DNA of 64,000 nucleotides. Source: Verrucomicrobiia bacterium (GTDB taxonomy: Bacteria; Verrucomicrobiota; Verrucomicrobiia; Limisphaerales; JAEYXS01). Position numbers and translations under genes: made by a program. Shown here piece by piece: positions 43,293 to 52,107 of the stretch (positions are counted from its first letter, which is position 1; each line of letters starts with the position of its first letter). The stretch spans positions 310,001 to 374,000 of the forward strand of contig DASWYF010000020.1 of the NCBI GenBank assembly GCA_036405135.1, read 5' to 3'. Under the pieces are notes generated by a model. That model searched no databases. It was given only the letters and a program-made list of their open reading frames with translations, and had not been told where the DNA came from.

Positions 43293-44186
43293 ATGTCCAT
43301 TATCGTCAAACCCGATACGAAAGTCTTGATCCAAGGCATCACCGGTTCCTTCGGTGCCAAGCACGCCCAATTGTCCCTCGCTTACGGCACGAATGTCGTG
43401 GCGGGTGTGACGCCCGGTAAGGGCGGCCAGTTGTTCGAGGGCAAAGTGCCCATCTTCGACACCGTTGCCGAAGCCGTGAAGGCCACGGGCGCTACGGCTT
43501 CCGCCGTGTTCGTGCCGCCGCCGTTCGCCGCGGACGCGATCCTTGAAGGCGTTGATGCCGGACTCGATCTGGTTGTCGCCATCACGGAAGGCATTCCGGT
43601 ACGCGATATGATTTCCGTAAAGCGCGCGATGGGCGGCAGCAAGACGCGCCTGATCGGCCCGAACTGCCCTGGCATCGTGACGCCGGGTGAAGGTCCGAAT
43701 TCTTCTGGCGGTTGCCGTATCGGTATCGCACCCGGCTACATCCATAAGAAGGGTAACATCGGTGTCGTCAGCCGCTCTGGCACGTTGACGTATGAAGCGG
43801 TGTGGCAGTTGACCAGCCGTGGCGTGGGCCAATCCACTTGCGTCGGTATCGGTGGCGATCCGGTGAACGGTACGTCGCACTTGGATGTCATCAAGATGTT
43901 CATGGCCGATCCGGAAACGCACGGTATCATCATGATCGGCGAGATCGGTGGCAGCGCGGAAGAAGAAGCGGCTGCGTGGATCAAGCAATACGGCACGAAG
44001 CCGGTCGCTGGTTTCATCGCCGGTTCCACGGCTCCTCCGGGACGCCGCATGGGTCACGCTGGTGCGATCGTCAGCGGTGGCAAGGGTACGGCGGCAGCGA
44101 AGTTCGAAGCGTTCCGCGAAGCCGGCATCGGCGTCGCCGCGACGCCGAGCGAAATGGCTGACACGCTGCTCAAGATGATGAAGTAA
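43293..44186 (+). CDS. sucD: Succinyl-CoA ligase, alpha subunit
   Basis: CoA-binding and phospho-histidine subunit (297 aa). The N-terminal CoA-binding fold starts [20 protein letters not shown], and it carries [46 protein letters not shown] and the phosphorylated His in [17 protein letters not shown]. All are family signatures and the length is typical. Partner of SucC, 27 bases downstream of the VOC gene. Confidence 0.97.
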   Translation: MSIIVKPDTKVLIQGITGSFGAKHAQLSLAYGTNVVAGVTPGKGGQLFEGKVPIFDTVAEAVKATGATASAVFVPPPFAADAILEGVDAGLDLVVAITEGIPVRDMISVKRAMGGSKTRLIGPNCPGIVTPGEGPNSSGGCRIGIAPGYIHKKGNIGVVSRSGTLTYEAVWQLTSRGVGQSTCVGIGGDPVNGTSHLDVIKMFMADPETHGIIMIGEIGGSAEEEAAAWIKQYGTKPVAGFIAGSTAPPGRRMGHAGAIVSGGKGTAAAKFEAFREAGIGVAATPSEMADTLLKMMK

Positions 44187-44242
44187 ACGGCAGGCGGTGG
44201 CGTCTGTTCCACTACGGCACAGCGACCACGCACCGTTCACGG

Positions 44243-45106
44243 ATGGACCTGATCCATTTCATTCTCAATGCGGCCGCCATGCTCCTCTGGTTGAGCTGGC
44301 GGTCGTATCGTTTTGTCCCGGCGAATGATTTCCGCGGGGGCACGCTGCTTTCCACGCTCAAGAAGACGGAACGCGGTCAATTCAATCGCAAGACTCTGCT
44401 CACCTCGCTCATCACGTTGCTGGGATTGCGGGCGATCTTTTACTGGCACATCGGTTCCGGGGTGGACTGGGCGCCGCGCATGGATTTCATCGTGCTCAGC
44501 ATCCCTTTCCGCTGCGACTATTTTGACCGGATGCTGTTATATTCTGTGCTGAGCTTTTTCGCGTGGGTGGGTGTGTTCTACCTTTGGCTTATCACACTGC
44601 AAATCATCAACGATCGTGGAGCAGATGCAAATCCGTGGCATGCGATCGTGAAGCGGCATCTCGGTTGGCTGGCGGTTTTACCGGCATGGATGAGAGTGCT
44701 TATACCTGCGGTAATCGCCTATGTGGCATGGCTGATTCTCAGCAAATATTTCGGTTATCTTCGCATCCTGCCTGATGCGCGCAATGCGACTGCATGGCTG
44801 ACCCAAGGTTTGGTCGTTTCGTTATCAATCTATCTGCTGATCAAACTGCTCGTCTACGCGGTGATGGCGCTCTACATCTTGAACAGCTTTGTTTACCTGG
44901 GTAATCACGCATTTCTGGCGTATATGAACACTACTGCCCAGCGCATGCTCAAGATCGTCCGCTGGCTGCCATTACGGGCGGGCAAATTTGATTTCGCGCC
45001 GTTCCTGATGATCGGCTTGGTATTCCTGTTGGATTTCCTGCTGCAACGCGGCTTTGGAGCGGAACAGAAATACGGATTGATCTGGTTGTTCCAACAGGCG
45101 TCGTAA
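44243..45106 (+). CDS. YggT-like integral membrane protein
   Basis: A 287-aa protein with about six hydrophobic helices. The C-terminal part (QRMLKIVRWLPLRAGKFDFA followed by PFLMIGLVFLLDFLL) resembles the YggT repeat, in which a helix pair flanks a loop of the form P.R..P..G..DFSP. An earlier segment (about 70-130) may be a second, diverged copy. YggT proteins are poorly understood and linked to ion homeostasis or cell division in some bacteria. It starts 56 bases after sucD and ends nine bases before the convergent TatD gene. The family call is moderate. Confidence 0.6.
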   Translation: MDLIHFILNAAAMLLWLSWRSYRFVPANDFRGGTLLSTLKKTERGQFNRKTLLTSLITLLGLRAIFYWHIGSGVDWAPRMDFIVLSIPFRCDYFDRMLLYSVLSFFAWVGVFYLWLITLQIINDRGADANPWHAIVKRHLGWLAVLPAWMRVLIPAVIAYVAWLILSKYFGYLRILPDARNATAWLTQGLVVSLSIYLLIKLLVYAVMALYILNSFVYLGNHAFLAYMNTTAQRMLKIVRWLPLRAGKFDFAPFLMIGLVFLLDFLLQRGFGAEQKYGLIWLFQQAS

Positions 45107-45115
45107 CAGAAATGC

Positions 45116-45928
45116 TTACTTCAGACGGAAGAAGAATTTCTTGGCCGTCTCACACGTGGCTGCACTCAATTCTTCCAATGAACAGTTCTTCACTTTGGCC
45201 GCCGCTTCGGTGATCTCTTTCACGTAAGCGGGCTCACAGCGTTTGCCTCGATATGGCACCGGGGCGAGAAATGGCGAATCGGTCTCGAACATGAAACTGC
45301 CCATCGGCGTGGCAGCCAAGGTATCGCGGATGATTTGGGCGTTTTTGAAGGTAAGGATGCCGGTGAAACTGACGATGGAGTTCATCGCGAGCACGCGCTG
45401 CATGCACGCAGCATCATTCACAAAGCAGTGAAACACACCGCGCACTTTCGGCGTGAACGGTTTCATGATGTCTAGCGTTTGCTCGAAGCACTCACCGCGT
45501 GTGTGAATGACGACGTTGAGACCGGTTTCATCCGCCACTTCCAATTGTTGCTGAAAAATCTGCGCCTGCTTTTGCTTCAACACTTCATCCTCAGCAACCG
45601 TTCCACCATTGGCGCTGGGAAGGCGGTAATAGTCTAAACCTGTTTCCCCGATGGCGACGACTTTCGGATGTTGAGCGAGTTCACGCAATTCACTGCGAAT
45701 ATCTGCGGGTGCATTCAAAGCATCATTCGGATGCCAGCCCACAACGGCATAAACGGCGGGGAATTTCTCTGCAATAGCGATTGCCTGACGGCTGCTATCC
45801 AGGTCGGTGCCGATGGAGATGAGGCGTTCAATTCCGGCATCTGTTGCGCGTTGAACCACAGCGGGTAATTCCGCCGTGAAATCAGGGAAATCCAGATGTG
45901 CGTGTGTGTCGTAAAAAACAGCCGACAT
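45116..45928 (-). CDS. TatD-family metal-dependent deoxyribonuclease
   Basis: A 270-aa TIM-barrel hydrolase starting at ATG 45928 (MSAVFYDTHAHLDFPDF). Metal ligands appear as DTHAHLDF (HxH), ETGLDYY (Glu), the VVIHTRGE strand (His), GVFHCFVND (His) and FMFETDSPFLAPVPYRGKRC (Asp). TatD enzymes are 3'-5' exonucleases or endonucleases used in DNA repair or turnover and act in the cytoplasm. A 23-residue upstream extension to 45997 is open but overlaps the terminator of the next gene, so I reject it. Confidence 0.92.
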   Translation of the reverse strand: MSAVFYDTHAHLDFPDFTAELPAVVQRATDAGIERLISIGTDLDSSRQAIAIAEKFPAVYAVVGWHPNDALNAPADIRSELRELAQHPKVVAIGETGLDYYRLPSANGGTVAEDEVLKQKQAQIFQQQLEVADETGLNVVIHTRGECFEQTLDIMKPFTPKVRGVFHCFVNDAACMQRVLAMNSIVSFTGILTFKNAQIIRDTLAATPMGSFMFETDSPFLAPVPYRGKRCEPAYVKEITEAAAKVKNCSLEELSAATCETAKKFFFRLK

Positions 45929-45970
45929 GCTGGAAAGATAGAAGCGAAGCGGTTGAACAGCCAGTGCCAA

Positions 45971-46010
45971 AAAGAAAAGCCGCGCCAAGCCAACCACAGT
46001 CCGGCGCGGC
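45971..46010 (-). terminator. Terminator of the Gly-rich anchored protein gene
   Basis: GCCGCGCC and GGCGCGGC form an 8-bp stem around 16 bases (45979-46010), followed on the minus strand by TTTTCTTTTTGG. Confidence 0.65.
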
Positions 46011-46028
46011 GTGCCCTATACCAACAAA

Positions 46029-47408
46029 TCAGTTATTACCGCCACGGCGACTGCCTCCGCCGTTGTTACCACCGCCGAAGAAAGCATCAAAGCCCCGACG
46101 ACGGTTATCATTGTTATCACCAGCTTGCGGGTTGGCTTTGCGTTGCAGGCCCTGAATAGTGTTTTCCTGCATGCGTTGCATGCGTTCATCCGTGAACTGC
46201 AAAGATTGCACTAATTGGATGCGGCTCTGGATCACTTCCGGCGTGAGCGTGCCATCATTCAGGCGGCCCAACGCCATGAAACGCATCATGCCGGCTTCCT
46301 CGTTGCCCATGATGTCACGGAACATCTGGTCAGAAGTGGCGTTCATGCCCACGTAATTCAGTGCAGAAGAGGCGATCGCAACACGGTCGAAATTGTTCGT
46401 GACGCGCGCATCATTATACATCGCATAAAGGATAGTGGGGGATTGCTCTTTCAATGTGCCCGTCAGGTAGCTGAGCGCATTGCGATCCAGGCGGCCATCG
46501 GCCCCTATGGCCAATTGCTGTGCTGTTGATACGAACGTGGCATCCTGGAATTTACGCAGGATGGCGTAGAGATACATCTTGGACAGTTCATCCAAGCGGG
46601 TGGGGTTTTCCACCGTGAGAGGATTTGAGAGAAGCTCCTTGGCCGCTGCCACTGCTAGCGCAACGTATTTGTTAGGAGCCATTTCTTCCAGCAATTGCGT
46701 TAGGTGCGCCACTTCCACGCCGCGACCGGTGGTTTGCAAGGCTTCGGACAGGATCACTTCCGCTTGAGGCCCGCCGATCTTCTTCACCACATCGAAAAGG
46801 CCGATTCGCAACGAGTAAGGATAATAATCTTCTGTGCGCGGAAGTTCGGTGTTGTTGCCGTTGTTCGCCCACGGGGGAGGACCGCCACCAAAGCCGCCTG
46901 GGCCGCGATCTCCACCACGATCTCCGCCACCTTGGCCAGGTCCGCCTCCCGGACCACCTGCGGTCTGTACTTGCCCGTTTTCACTATTCTGCTGGCGTTC
47001 GCGTTCGTAGGAGACATCCATGTTCTCCTTGAGGAATGTACGTATTGTCGGTAGCGCGCCTGGTCCTATCTCAGCGAGGCTCTCCAGATGGAAAATGATT
47101 TCGCGGATGCTGGTATAGCGGGCATTGCCTGCACCCGGTTTGATGGTCAGCAATTTATCGAGGACTTCCTTGGGCGTCTTCTGAACGGTCTTCACCACTT
47201 CCACGGTTTCCGTGACCTGCTCCACGCGTCCCGTGCGGGACTTCGCGCTTTTCAGATCGCGATCCAAACGGTCCTTCGCGTCGCCCCACTGGCTTTCCAG
47301 CGCGGCTTTTTCTTTTTGAAATTCTGCCGTCTTCTCGTTCGAGACGTAGACATAGGCCGCACCGAAACCGACTCCGGCTGCTGCGATGCTCGCTAAAATG
47401 ATTTTCAT
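46029..47408 (-). CDS. Membrane-anchored protein with helical repeats and Gly-rich segments
   Basis: A 459-aa protein of unknown function starting at ATG 47408 (MKIILASIAAAGVGFGAAYV, an uncleaved N-terminal anchor). A coiled-coil stretch follows (about 25-60), then a helical segment (KEVLDKLLTIKPGAGNARYT), a low-complexity linker made almost wholly of Gly, Gln, Asp, Arg and Pro (about 145-185), a larger all-helical region (about 190-410) resembling HEAT-like solenoids, and a second Gly/Asn/Arg tail (about 430-459). No catalytic motif is seen. Most of it should be periplasmic. Single gene with its own terminator. Confidence 0.6.
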   Translation of the reverse strand: MKIILASIAAAGVGFGAAYVYVSNEKTAEFQKEKAALESQWGDAKDRLDRDLKSAKSRTGRVEQVTETVEVVKTVQKTPKEVLDKLLTIKPGAGNARYTSIREIIFHLESLAEIGPGALPTIRTFLKENMDVSYERERQQNSENGQVQTAGGPGGGPGQGGGDRGGDRGPGGFGGGPPPWANNGNNTELPRTEDYYPYSLRIGLFDVVKKIGGPQAEVILSEALQTTGRGVEVAHLTQLLEEMAPNKYVALAVAAAKELLSNPLTVENPTRLDELSKMYLYAILRKFQDATFVSTAQQLAIGADGRLDRNALSYLTGTLKEQSPTILYAMYNDARVTNNFDRVAIASSALNYVGMNATSDQMFRDIMGNEEAGMMRFMALGRLNDGTLTPEVIQSRIQLVQSLQFTDERMQRMQENTIQGLQRKANPQAGDNNDNRRRGFDAFFGGGNNGGGSRRGGNN

Positions 47409-47518
47409 AGTCGTATAGGGTACGCCTTTTATTAAATCACCAGAGGTGAGGAATAGTTGCGGATTATTCCCCAAGACGCTGCATTACGGAAGGGAAACTT
47501 TTACGTCCTTGCGAAGTC

Positions 47519-48712
47519 TCACGCTGCCAACGCGCTGCCTGCTTTTTTAGTGGAGGCAATGGGGCTGGCGGCGCGAAGTTTGGCGATGATGTCAGGGAGA
47601 ATATCGAGCACGTAATCCACCTCTTCCTCGGTATTGTAGATGCCAAGGCTAAACCGCACGCAACTCCTTGCCCGCTTGGCACTTAAGCCCATGGCGGTAA
47701 GCACATGAGAGGGGGTAAGTGAACCAGTCGTGCAAGCGGAACCGCTGGAGGCGCAAACACCGGCTTGATCCAAGAGGCTGAGGATGGCTTCCGCCTCCAC
47801 ACCTTCGAAGGAAATGTTTGAGGTATTTGGCAGGCGCGGTTCACGCGCGCCATTGCGCGAAGTACGCGGGATGTTCTTGAGGATACCTTGCTCGAACTTA
47901 TCGCGCAGCTTGCGGCCCTTGGTGTTCTCGTATTCCACGTGGCCTGCGGCCAGTTCAGCCGCTTTACCGAAGCCGATGATGTAAGGGACGTTTTCCGTGC
48001 CGCCACGACGCCCCTTTTCCTGTCCGCCACCGATGACGTACGGCACATATTTCGTGCGCTTTCGCACGTAGAGCATGCCGATGCCCTTGGGCGCGTTTAA
48101 CTTATGCGCGGAGAGGGACATCATGTCGACGTCGAGTTCTTTGACGTCGATGGCCAGTTTGCCGGGCGTTTGCACGGCATCCGTATGGAAAATCACATCG
48201 CGGCTGCGGCAGAGCGCGCCGATTTCTTCGATGGGAAACAGCACGCCGGTCTCGTTATTCGCCCACATCACCGAGACGATGGCGGTATCCGGGCGGATGG
48301 CCAGTTCCAAGCGGTGCAGATCCAACGTGCCATCGGGTTCGACAGGAAGGAGTGTGACGTTGTAGCCCTGCTGGGTGAGGTGTTTGGCGAATTTGATATT
48401 TGCCGAGTGCTCCACCGCTGTGGTCACCACATGCTTTTTATCGGGTTGCGTGAGCAGGGCGCTTTGGATGGCAGAATTATTACTTTCCGTGCCGCAACTC
48501 GTGAAAATGATCTCCTTTGGATCAGCATTGATCAGCGCGGCGAGCTGTTCCCGGGCGATGTCGATGTCCTTAACCACTTGATTGCCGAAACGATACGCAC
48601 TGGAAGGATTGCCCCAATGCTCGGTCAAAAAGGGCAGCATGGCATCTACGACCTCCGGAGCAATCCGGGTTGTCGCGTTGTTATCGAAATACACTAATTT
48701 CCGCTGGCTCAT
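47519..48712 (-). CDS. Cysteine desulfurase (NifS/IscS type)
   Basis: PLP enzyme (397 aa from ATG 48712; an in-frame ATG at 48760 adds 16 residues) that takes sulfur from Cys for Fe-S clusters and other uses. Signatures: VYFDNNATTR at the start, TSCGTESNN, HTDAVQTPGKL, the PLP Lys in SLSAHKLNAPKGIG, and the active Cys in CASSGSACTTGS. The Cys loop is of the IscS/NifS class. No iscU, iscR or suf genes are adjacent. It is divergent from the sulfite reductase gene, which fits a sulfur-related neighbourhood. Confidence 0.92.
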   Translation of the reverse strand: MSQRKLVYFDNNATTRIAPEVVDAMLPFLTEHWGNPSSAYRFGNQVVKDIDIAREQLAALINADPKEIIFTSCGTESNNSAIQSALLTQPDKKHVVTTAVEHSANIKFAKHLTQQGYNVTLLPVEPDGTLDLHRLELAIRPDTAIVSVMWANNETGVLFPIEEIGALCRSRDVIFHTDAVQTPGKLAIDVKELDVDMMSLSAHKLNAPKGIGMLYVRKRTKYVPYVIGGGQEKGRRGGTENVPYIIGFGKAAELAAGHVEYENTKGRKLRDKFEQGILKNIPRTSRNGAREPRLPNTSNISFEGVEAEAILSLLDQAGVCASSGSACTTGSLTPSHVLTAMGLSAKRARSCVRFSLGIYNTEEEVDYVLDILPDIIAKLRAASPIASTKKAGSALAA

Positions 48713-48857
48713 GCTGCCGACTTTGCTAAATTTACTGTCTTGCTTGGACATTTGGTCCATTTAACCGGCCAAGCAAGCAAAAGATTTAACGGCCTACGGG
48801 CTGGTACGGTAAAGTAATTTTTGGGCATTTTAGAACGGATTGAACCTGTTTAGCCCA

Positions 48858-48886
48858 TTGACAGATGACGGTGGATGTGAAATCAT
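48858..48886 (+). promoter_or_regulatory. Promoter of the sulfite reductase gene
   Basis: TTGACA (48858-48863), 17 bases, AATCAT (4 of 6 to TATAAT). The predicted leader is about 16 bases. It is the best -35 in the window together with that of hicB. Confidence 0.5.
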
Positions 48887-48908
48887 TACTATTATTAGTA
48901 GTTTACTT

Positions 48909-50633
48909 ATGATTACAGATAAAGCGGTTGCCCCCGCACCTACGGAAGAAAAGAAGCTGACCCATAACGAGGGTCTGAAGACGGCTATCCCTACCCTCGC
49001 GGGCAATATCGCCGCCACGCTCAACGACGCTAACACTCTGTGCTTCAGCACGGATGACGAGCAGTTCCTGAAATTCCACGGCATCTATCAGCAGGATGAC
49101 CGCGACAAGCGCAAGACCGGCAAGCTCTACATCTGGATGATTCGCGGTCGCATCCCAGGTGGTGTGCTCTCCGGCAAGCAATACCTCGTATATGATCGTC
49201 TCGCGACGAACTACGGCAATAACACGTTGCGCATCACGTCGCGCCAAAGCTTCCAGTTCCACGGCGTGGTGAAGGCCGGCCTCGGACCGCTGATGAAGGA
49301 ATTGAACGAAGCGATGATGGACACGATCGCCGCGTGCGGTGACGTGAACCGTAACGTCATGTCGCCCGTCGTTCCGGCGCGCAACGAAGTGCACAAGCAA
49401 TTGCTCGTGGACGCCACGCGCGTGAGCGAAGCGCTCATGCCGAAGACGAAGGCTTATCACTCCATCTGGGTGGATGGCGTGCAGCTCAATCTCGACGCGC
49501 AGGAGAACAAAGATTTCGTGGACCCGCTCTACGGCAAGACCTACCTGCCGCGCAAGTTCAAGACCGCATTCGCCCTCGGCCCCGTCAATGACGTGGACGT
49601 GCTGACTAACTGCCTCGGCTTCATCGCCATTGAGGAGAACGGCAAGCTCGCTGGTTACAATCTCAGCGTGGGTGGCGGTCTCGGCCGCAGCCATGGTAAT
49701 GCAGAAACGTATCCGCGCATCGCGGACGTGATCGGCTTCCTCACGCCGGAACAATTGATCGATGTCTCGAAGGGTGTGCTGACGATCCACCGTGATTTCG
49801 GTGATCGTACGAACCGCAAGCATGCGCGCTTGAAATACGTGCTCGAAGAGAAGGGTGCTGCCTGGTTCCGTCAGGAACTCGAAACGCGTCTCGGCTACAA
49901 GCTCGCTGATGCGAAGCCGTTCAAGTTCGAGAAACAGGGCGACCACTTCGGCTGGGACACGGCTGCGGATGGCAGCAAGTTCCTCGGCCTCTATGTGGAG
50001 ACGGGTCGTATCAAGGACAAGGAAGGCTATCGCCTGAAGACGGCCTTGAAGGAGATCGCAGAGAAGTTCGCGCCGGAGTATCGTTTGACGCCGTCGCAGA
50101 ACATCGTGCTCTCGAACATCAAGCCCGCTGACGAAGCGGCGATCACGCAGATCTTGGCGAACCACGGTGTGCCGGTAGACAACCAGACGAGCGCACTGCG
50201 TCGCGCGTCGATGGCTTGCCCGTCCATGCCCACGTGCGGCCTCGGCCTCGCGGAGAGCGAACGTTATCTGCCCGGCTTGATGGGCCAGATCGAAGGCGTG
50301 TTGAAAGAGATCGGCCTCGGCGATCAGGAGATCATCATCCGCATGACGGGTTGCCCGAATGGTTGCGCCCGTCCGTATATGTCCGAGATCGGTTTCGTGG
50401 GCAAAGGCCCGGGCCGTTATCAGATGTATCTTGGTGGCAACGAAGCGTGCACACGCTTGAACAAGATCCATAAAGATCTGATCAAAGACCCGGAGATCAT
50501 CCCCGAGTTGCGCGGCCTGTTCACCCGCTATGCGGCAGAACGTGTTGGCTCTGAACGCTTCGGTGACTGGGTGGAACGCGTGCTCTGGAAGGAACAGGCA
50601 GCGGCCGCTCCGGCTGCGGTGGCGGCGAACTAA
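48909..50633 (+). CDS. Sulfite reductase hemoprotein (nitrite/sulfite reductase family)
   Basis: A 574-aa sirohaem/4Fe-4S enzyme from ATG 48909; 23 extra codons are open upstream to 48840 but lie over the promoter. It has the paired ferrodoxin-like domains, with the 4Fe-4S/sirohaem cysteines in MACPSMPTCGLGLAESERYL and MTGCPNGCARPYMSEIGFVG. The DYG-type arginines of the substrate pocket fall in LRITSRQSFQFHGVVK. NADPH-type flavoprotein partner genes (cysJ) are not nearby, so ferredoxin or another donor is possible. The neighbouring cysH/cysD/cysN genes argue for assimilatory sulfite rather than nitrite reduction. Confidence 0.9.
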   Translation: MITDKAVAPAPTEEKKLTHNEGLKTAIPTLAGNIAATLNDANTLCFSTDDEQFLKFHGIYQQDDRDKRKTGKLYIWMIRGRIPGGVLSGKQYLVYDRLATNYGNNTLRITSRQSFQFHGVVKAGLGPLMKELNEAMMDTIAACGDVNRNVMSPVVPARNEVHKQLLVDATRVSEALMPKTKAYHSIWVDGVQLNLDAQENKDFVDPLYGKTYLPRKFKTAFALGPVNDVDVLTNCLGFIAIEENGKLAGYNLSVGGGLGRSHGNAETYPRIADVIGFLTPEQLIDVSKGVLTIHRDFGDRTNRKHARLKYVLEEKGAAWFRQELETRLGYKLADAKPFKFEKQGDHFGWDTAADGSKFLGLYVETGRIKDKEGYRLKTALKEIAEKFAPEYRLTPSQNIVLSNIKPADEAAITQILANHGVPVDNQTSALRRASMACPSMPTCGLGLAESERYLPGLMGQIEGVLKEIGLGDQEIIIRMTGCPNGCARPYMSEIGFVGKGPGRYQMYLGGNEACTRLNKIHKDLIKDPEIIPELRGLFTRYAAERVGSERFGDWVERVLWKEQAAAAPAAVAAN

Positions 50634-50668
50634 AAATATCAATGGTTCTCTAACTTGGCATCGGCGAT

Positions 50669-50890
50669 ATGAACGAAACGACCAAACCGAAGAAGCATGC
50701 TGCTTATCAGGTTTTTGGTGCCCGGACGTTCGTGGAGGCTGATGCCGAGTTGAGGGCTTATTGGTGGTCTCGCACACCCGCTGAACGGATGGAGGCACTG
50801 GAAGAGTTGCGAATCAGAAACTATGGAGAAGAGGCAGTTAACGCCCGAATTCCGCGAGTTTTTGGAGTGTCTGAACCGCGCCGGAGTTGA
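50669..50890 (+). CDS. Small protein paired with a nucleotidyltransferase
   Basis: A 73-aa protein containing YWWSRTPAERMEALEELRIR, a pattern seen in small proteins encoded just before DUF6036/MNT-type nucleotidyltransferases. Its last 68 bases overlap the following gene in another frame, so translation should be coupled. Likely partner or antitoxin-like component, but without direct evidence. It stands 35 bases after the sulfite reductase stop and has the lower GC of the following gene. Confidence 0.6.
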   Translation: MNETTKPKKHAAYQVFGARTFVEADAELRAYWWSRTPAERMEALEELRIRNYGEEAVNARIPRVFGVSEPRRS

Positions 50891-51272
50891 ATATCTTCTG
50901 GTGGGCGGGTTTGCTGTTAATTTCTACGGCTACCATCGCTTCACAGGAGATATTGATTTTTGGATAGCGGTATCTGATGCGAATTACGACCGGTTTCTGG
51001 AAGCTGTCCGTCTCTTTTTCGAAGGTGATCTGCAGGGCCTCGATAAAGCTTTTCTGCGAAATAATGAAACGATCTTTTTCGGCTATGTGCCTAACAAGAT
51101 TGAAGTCATTCAAAATGCGTCCGGTGTAGATTTTTCAGCTGCGTATGCCAGACGGCAACAAGCTGAGATTGATGGTGTGCCAGTGAGCATGATTGCGCTG
51201 GAAGACTTGAAGGTGAACAAGCGGGCTAGTGGTCGGTCGAAAGATTTGGCGGATTTAGAAAATCTGCCCTGA
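50823..51272 (+). CDS. Nucleotidyltransferase (MNT/DUF6036-like)
   Basis: A 149-aa protein of the polymerase-beta nucleotidyltransferase superfamily. The core is YLLVGGFAVNFYGYHRFTGD, then IDFWIAV; the paired acidic residues in GDIDFW are the metal ligands, and VGGFAV is the GG/S motif. MIALEDLKVNKRASGRSKDLAD is the C-terminal helix with a basic pattern. Relatives include AbiEii-type and MNT toxins/antitoxins, and also harmless enzymes. The small upstream gene, the overlap and lower GC than the sulfur genes suggest a transferred two-gene module. Confidence 0.78.
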   Translation: MEKRQLTPEFREFLECLNRAGVEYLLVGGFAVNFYGYHRFTGDIDFWIAVSDANYDRFLEAVRLFFEGDLQGLDKAFLRNNETIFFGYVPNKIEVIQNASGVDFSAAYARRQQAEIDGVPVSMIALEDLKVNKRASGRSKDLADLENLP

Positions 51273-51303
51273 CGGTTGATGCAACAAAACAGTTCAACGA
51301 GGG

Positions 51304-51338
51304 ATAAAAAAGAAAGGCTGGCTTCATTGAAGCCAGCC
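51304..51338 (-). terminator. Terminator of the peroxiredoxin gene
   Basis: GGCTGGCTTC and GAAGCCAGCC form a 10-bp stem around ATT (51316-51338); on the minus strand it is followed by TTTCTTTTTTATCC. Confidence 0.85.
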
Positions 51339-51365
51339 CGTTCGCGTTTTGTTAAGTCACGTGAT

Positions 51366-51977
51366 TTAGCTGTGCAACGCCGCGTGGACGTTACCGACCA
51401 TACTGGCGCTGGGTTTGAGCGTCTTGCTGCCCTTGCGCCACTTGGCGGGGCAGGCCTCGTCTTGGTGGGACATCAGGTAAACGTTGGCCTCCATCTTGCG
51501 CACGAGTTCATCAGCGTCCCGGCCCACGTTATAGAAGTTGATCTCGGAAGAGATCAGGGTGCCGGTCGGGTTGATGATGAACGTGCCGCGCAGGGCCAGA
51601 CCGGTCTTGGCATCGAACACGCCAAAGATGCGGCTCACGTTGCCCGTCGGGTCCGCCGCCATCGTGTAGCTCACTTTTTCCAAAAGCTTCTCGGAGTTAC
51701 GCCACGCGAGGTGCGAGAACTTCGTGTCCGTGGAAACGGAGATGACCTTGGCACCGAGCTCTTCGAGCTTGGCGGTCTTCTCGGCGAGGTCAGCGAGTTC
51801 CGTGGGGCAGACGAAGGTGAAGTCAGCCGGGTAGAAGACCAGGATGGTCCACTTGCCTTGGGCCTTCAGGTCGGCGAGGGAAACCTTGCCGAAGCCGCGG
51901 TCCATGGGTTCGTAGGTTTCCATTTCGAAGTCGGGCACTTGCGCGCCGACACGGATGGGGTTGATTTCAGACGTCAT
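51366..51977 (-). CDS. 2-Cys peroxiredoxin (AhpC/Prx1 type)
   Basis: A 203-aa thiol peroxidase. The peroxidatic Cys57 is in YPADFTFVCPTE, and the resolving Cys176 in DEACPAKW, the typical 2-Cys arrangement in which both cysteines form an intersubunit disulfide. The DPTGNVSRIFGVFD and LRGTFIINPTGTL strands are family features. It reduces hydrogen peroxide and alkyl hydroperoxides in the cytoplasm. No AhpF is adjacent, so thioredoxin or another reductase is probable. It runs against the sulfur genes, from its own promoter. Confidence 0.93.
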   Translation of the reverse strand: MTSEINPIRVGAQVPDFEMETYEPMDRGFGKVSLADLKAQGKWTILVFYPADFTFVCPTELADLAEKTAKLEELGAKVISVSTDTKFSHLAWRNSEKLLEKVSYTMAADPTGNVSRIFGVFDAKTGLALRGTFIINPTGTLISSEINFYNVGRDADELVRKMEANVYLMSHQDEACPAKWRKGSKTLKPSASMVGNVHAALHS

Positions 51978-52107
51978 AGTTTCAGTTCCAGTGTTCAGAT
52001 TTGCTCACCCGTTACAGCGGCGAGCCAATTTTCAAAGGCAGCAAAGAAAATGCCTAAGGCTGAAATCGTCAAGCGTTCGGCTGGTTTTTCTTTTTAGAAT
52101 TTTTGCC

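Noticed and set aside
45929-45997. N-terminal extension of TatD
   Set aside because: The extra 23 residues overlap the terminator of the next gene, and the family starts at MSAVFYDTHAHLDF.
48903-50798. A 631-codon open frame on the minus strand
   Set aside because: Antisense shadow of the sulfite reductase gene; rich in Arg, His and Val with no family pattern.
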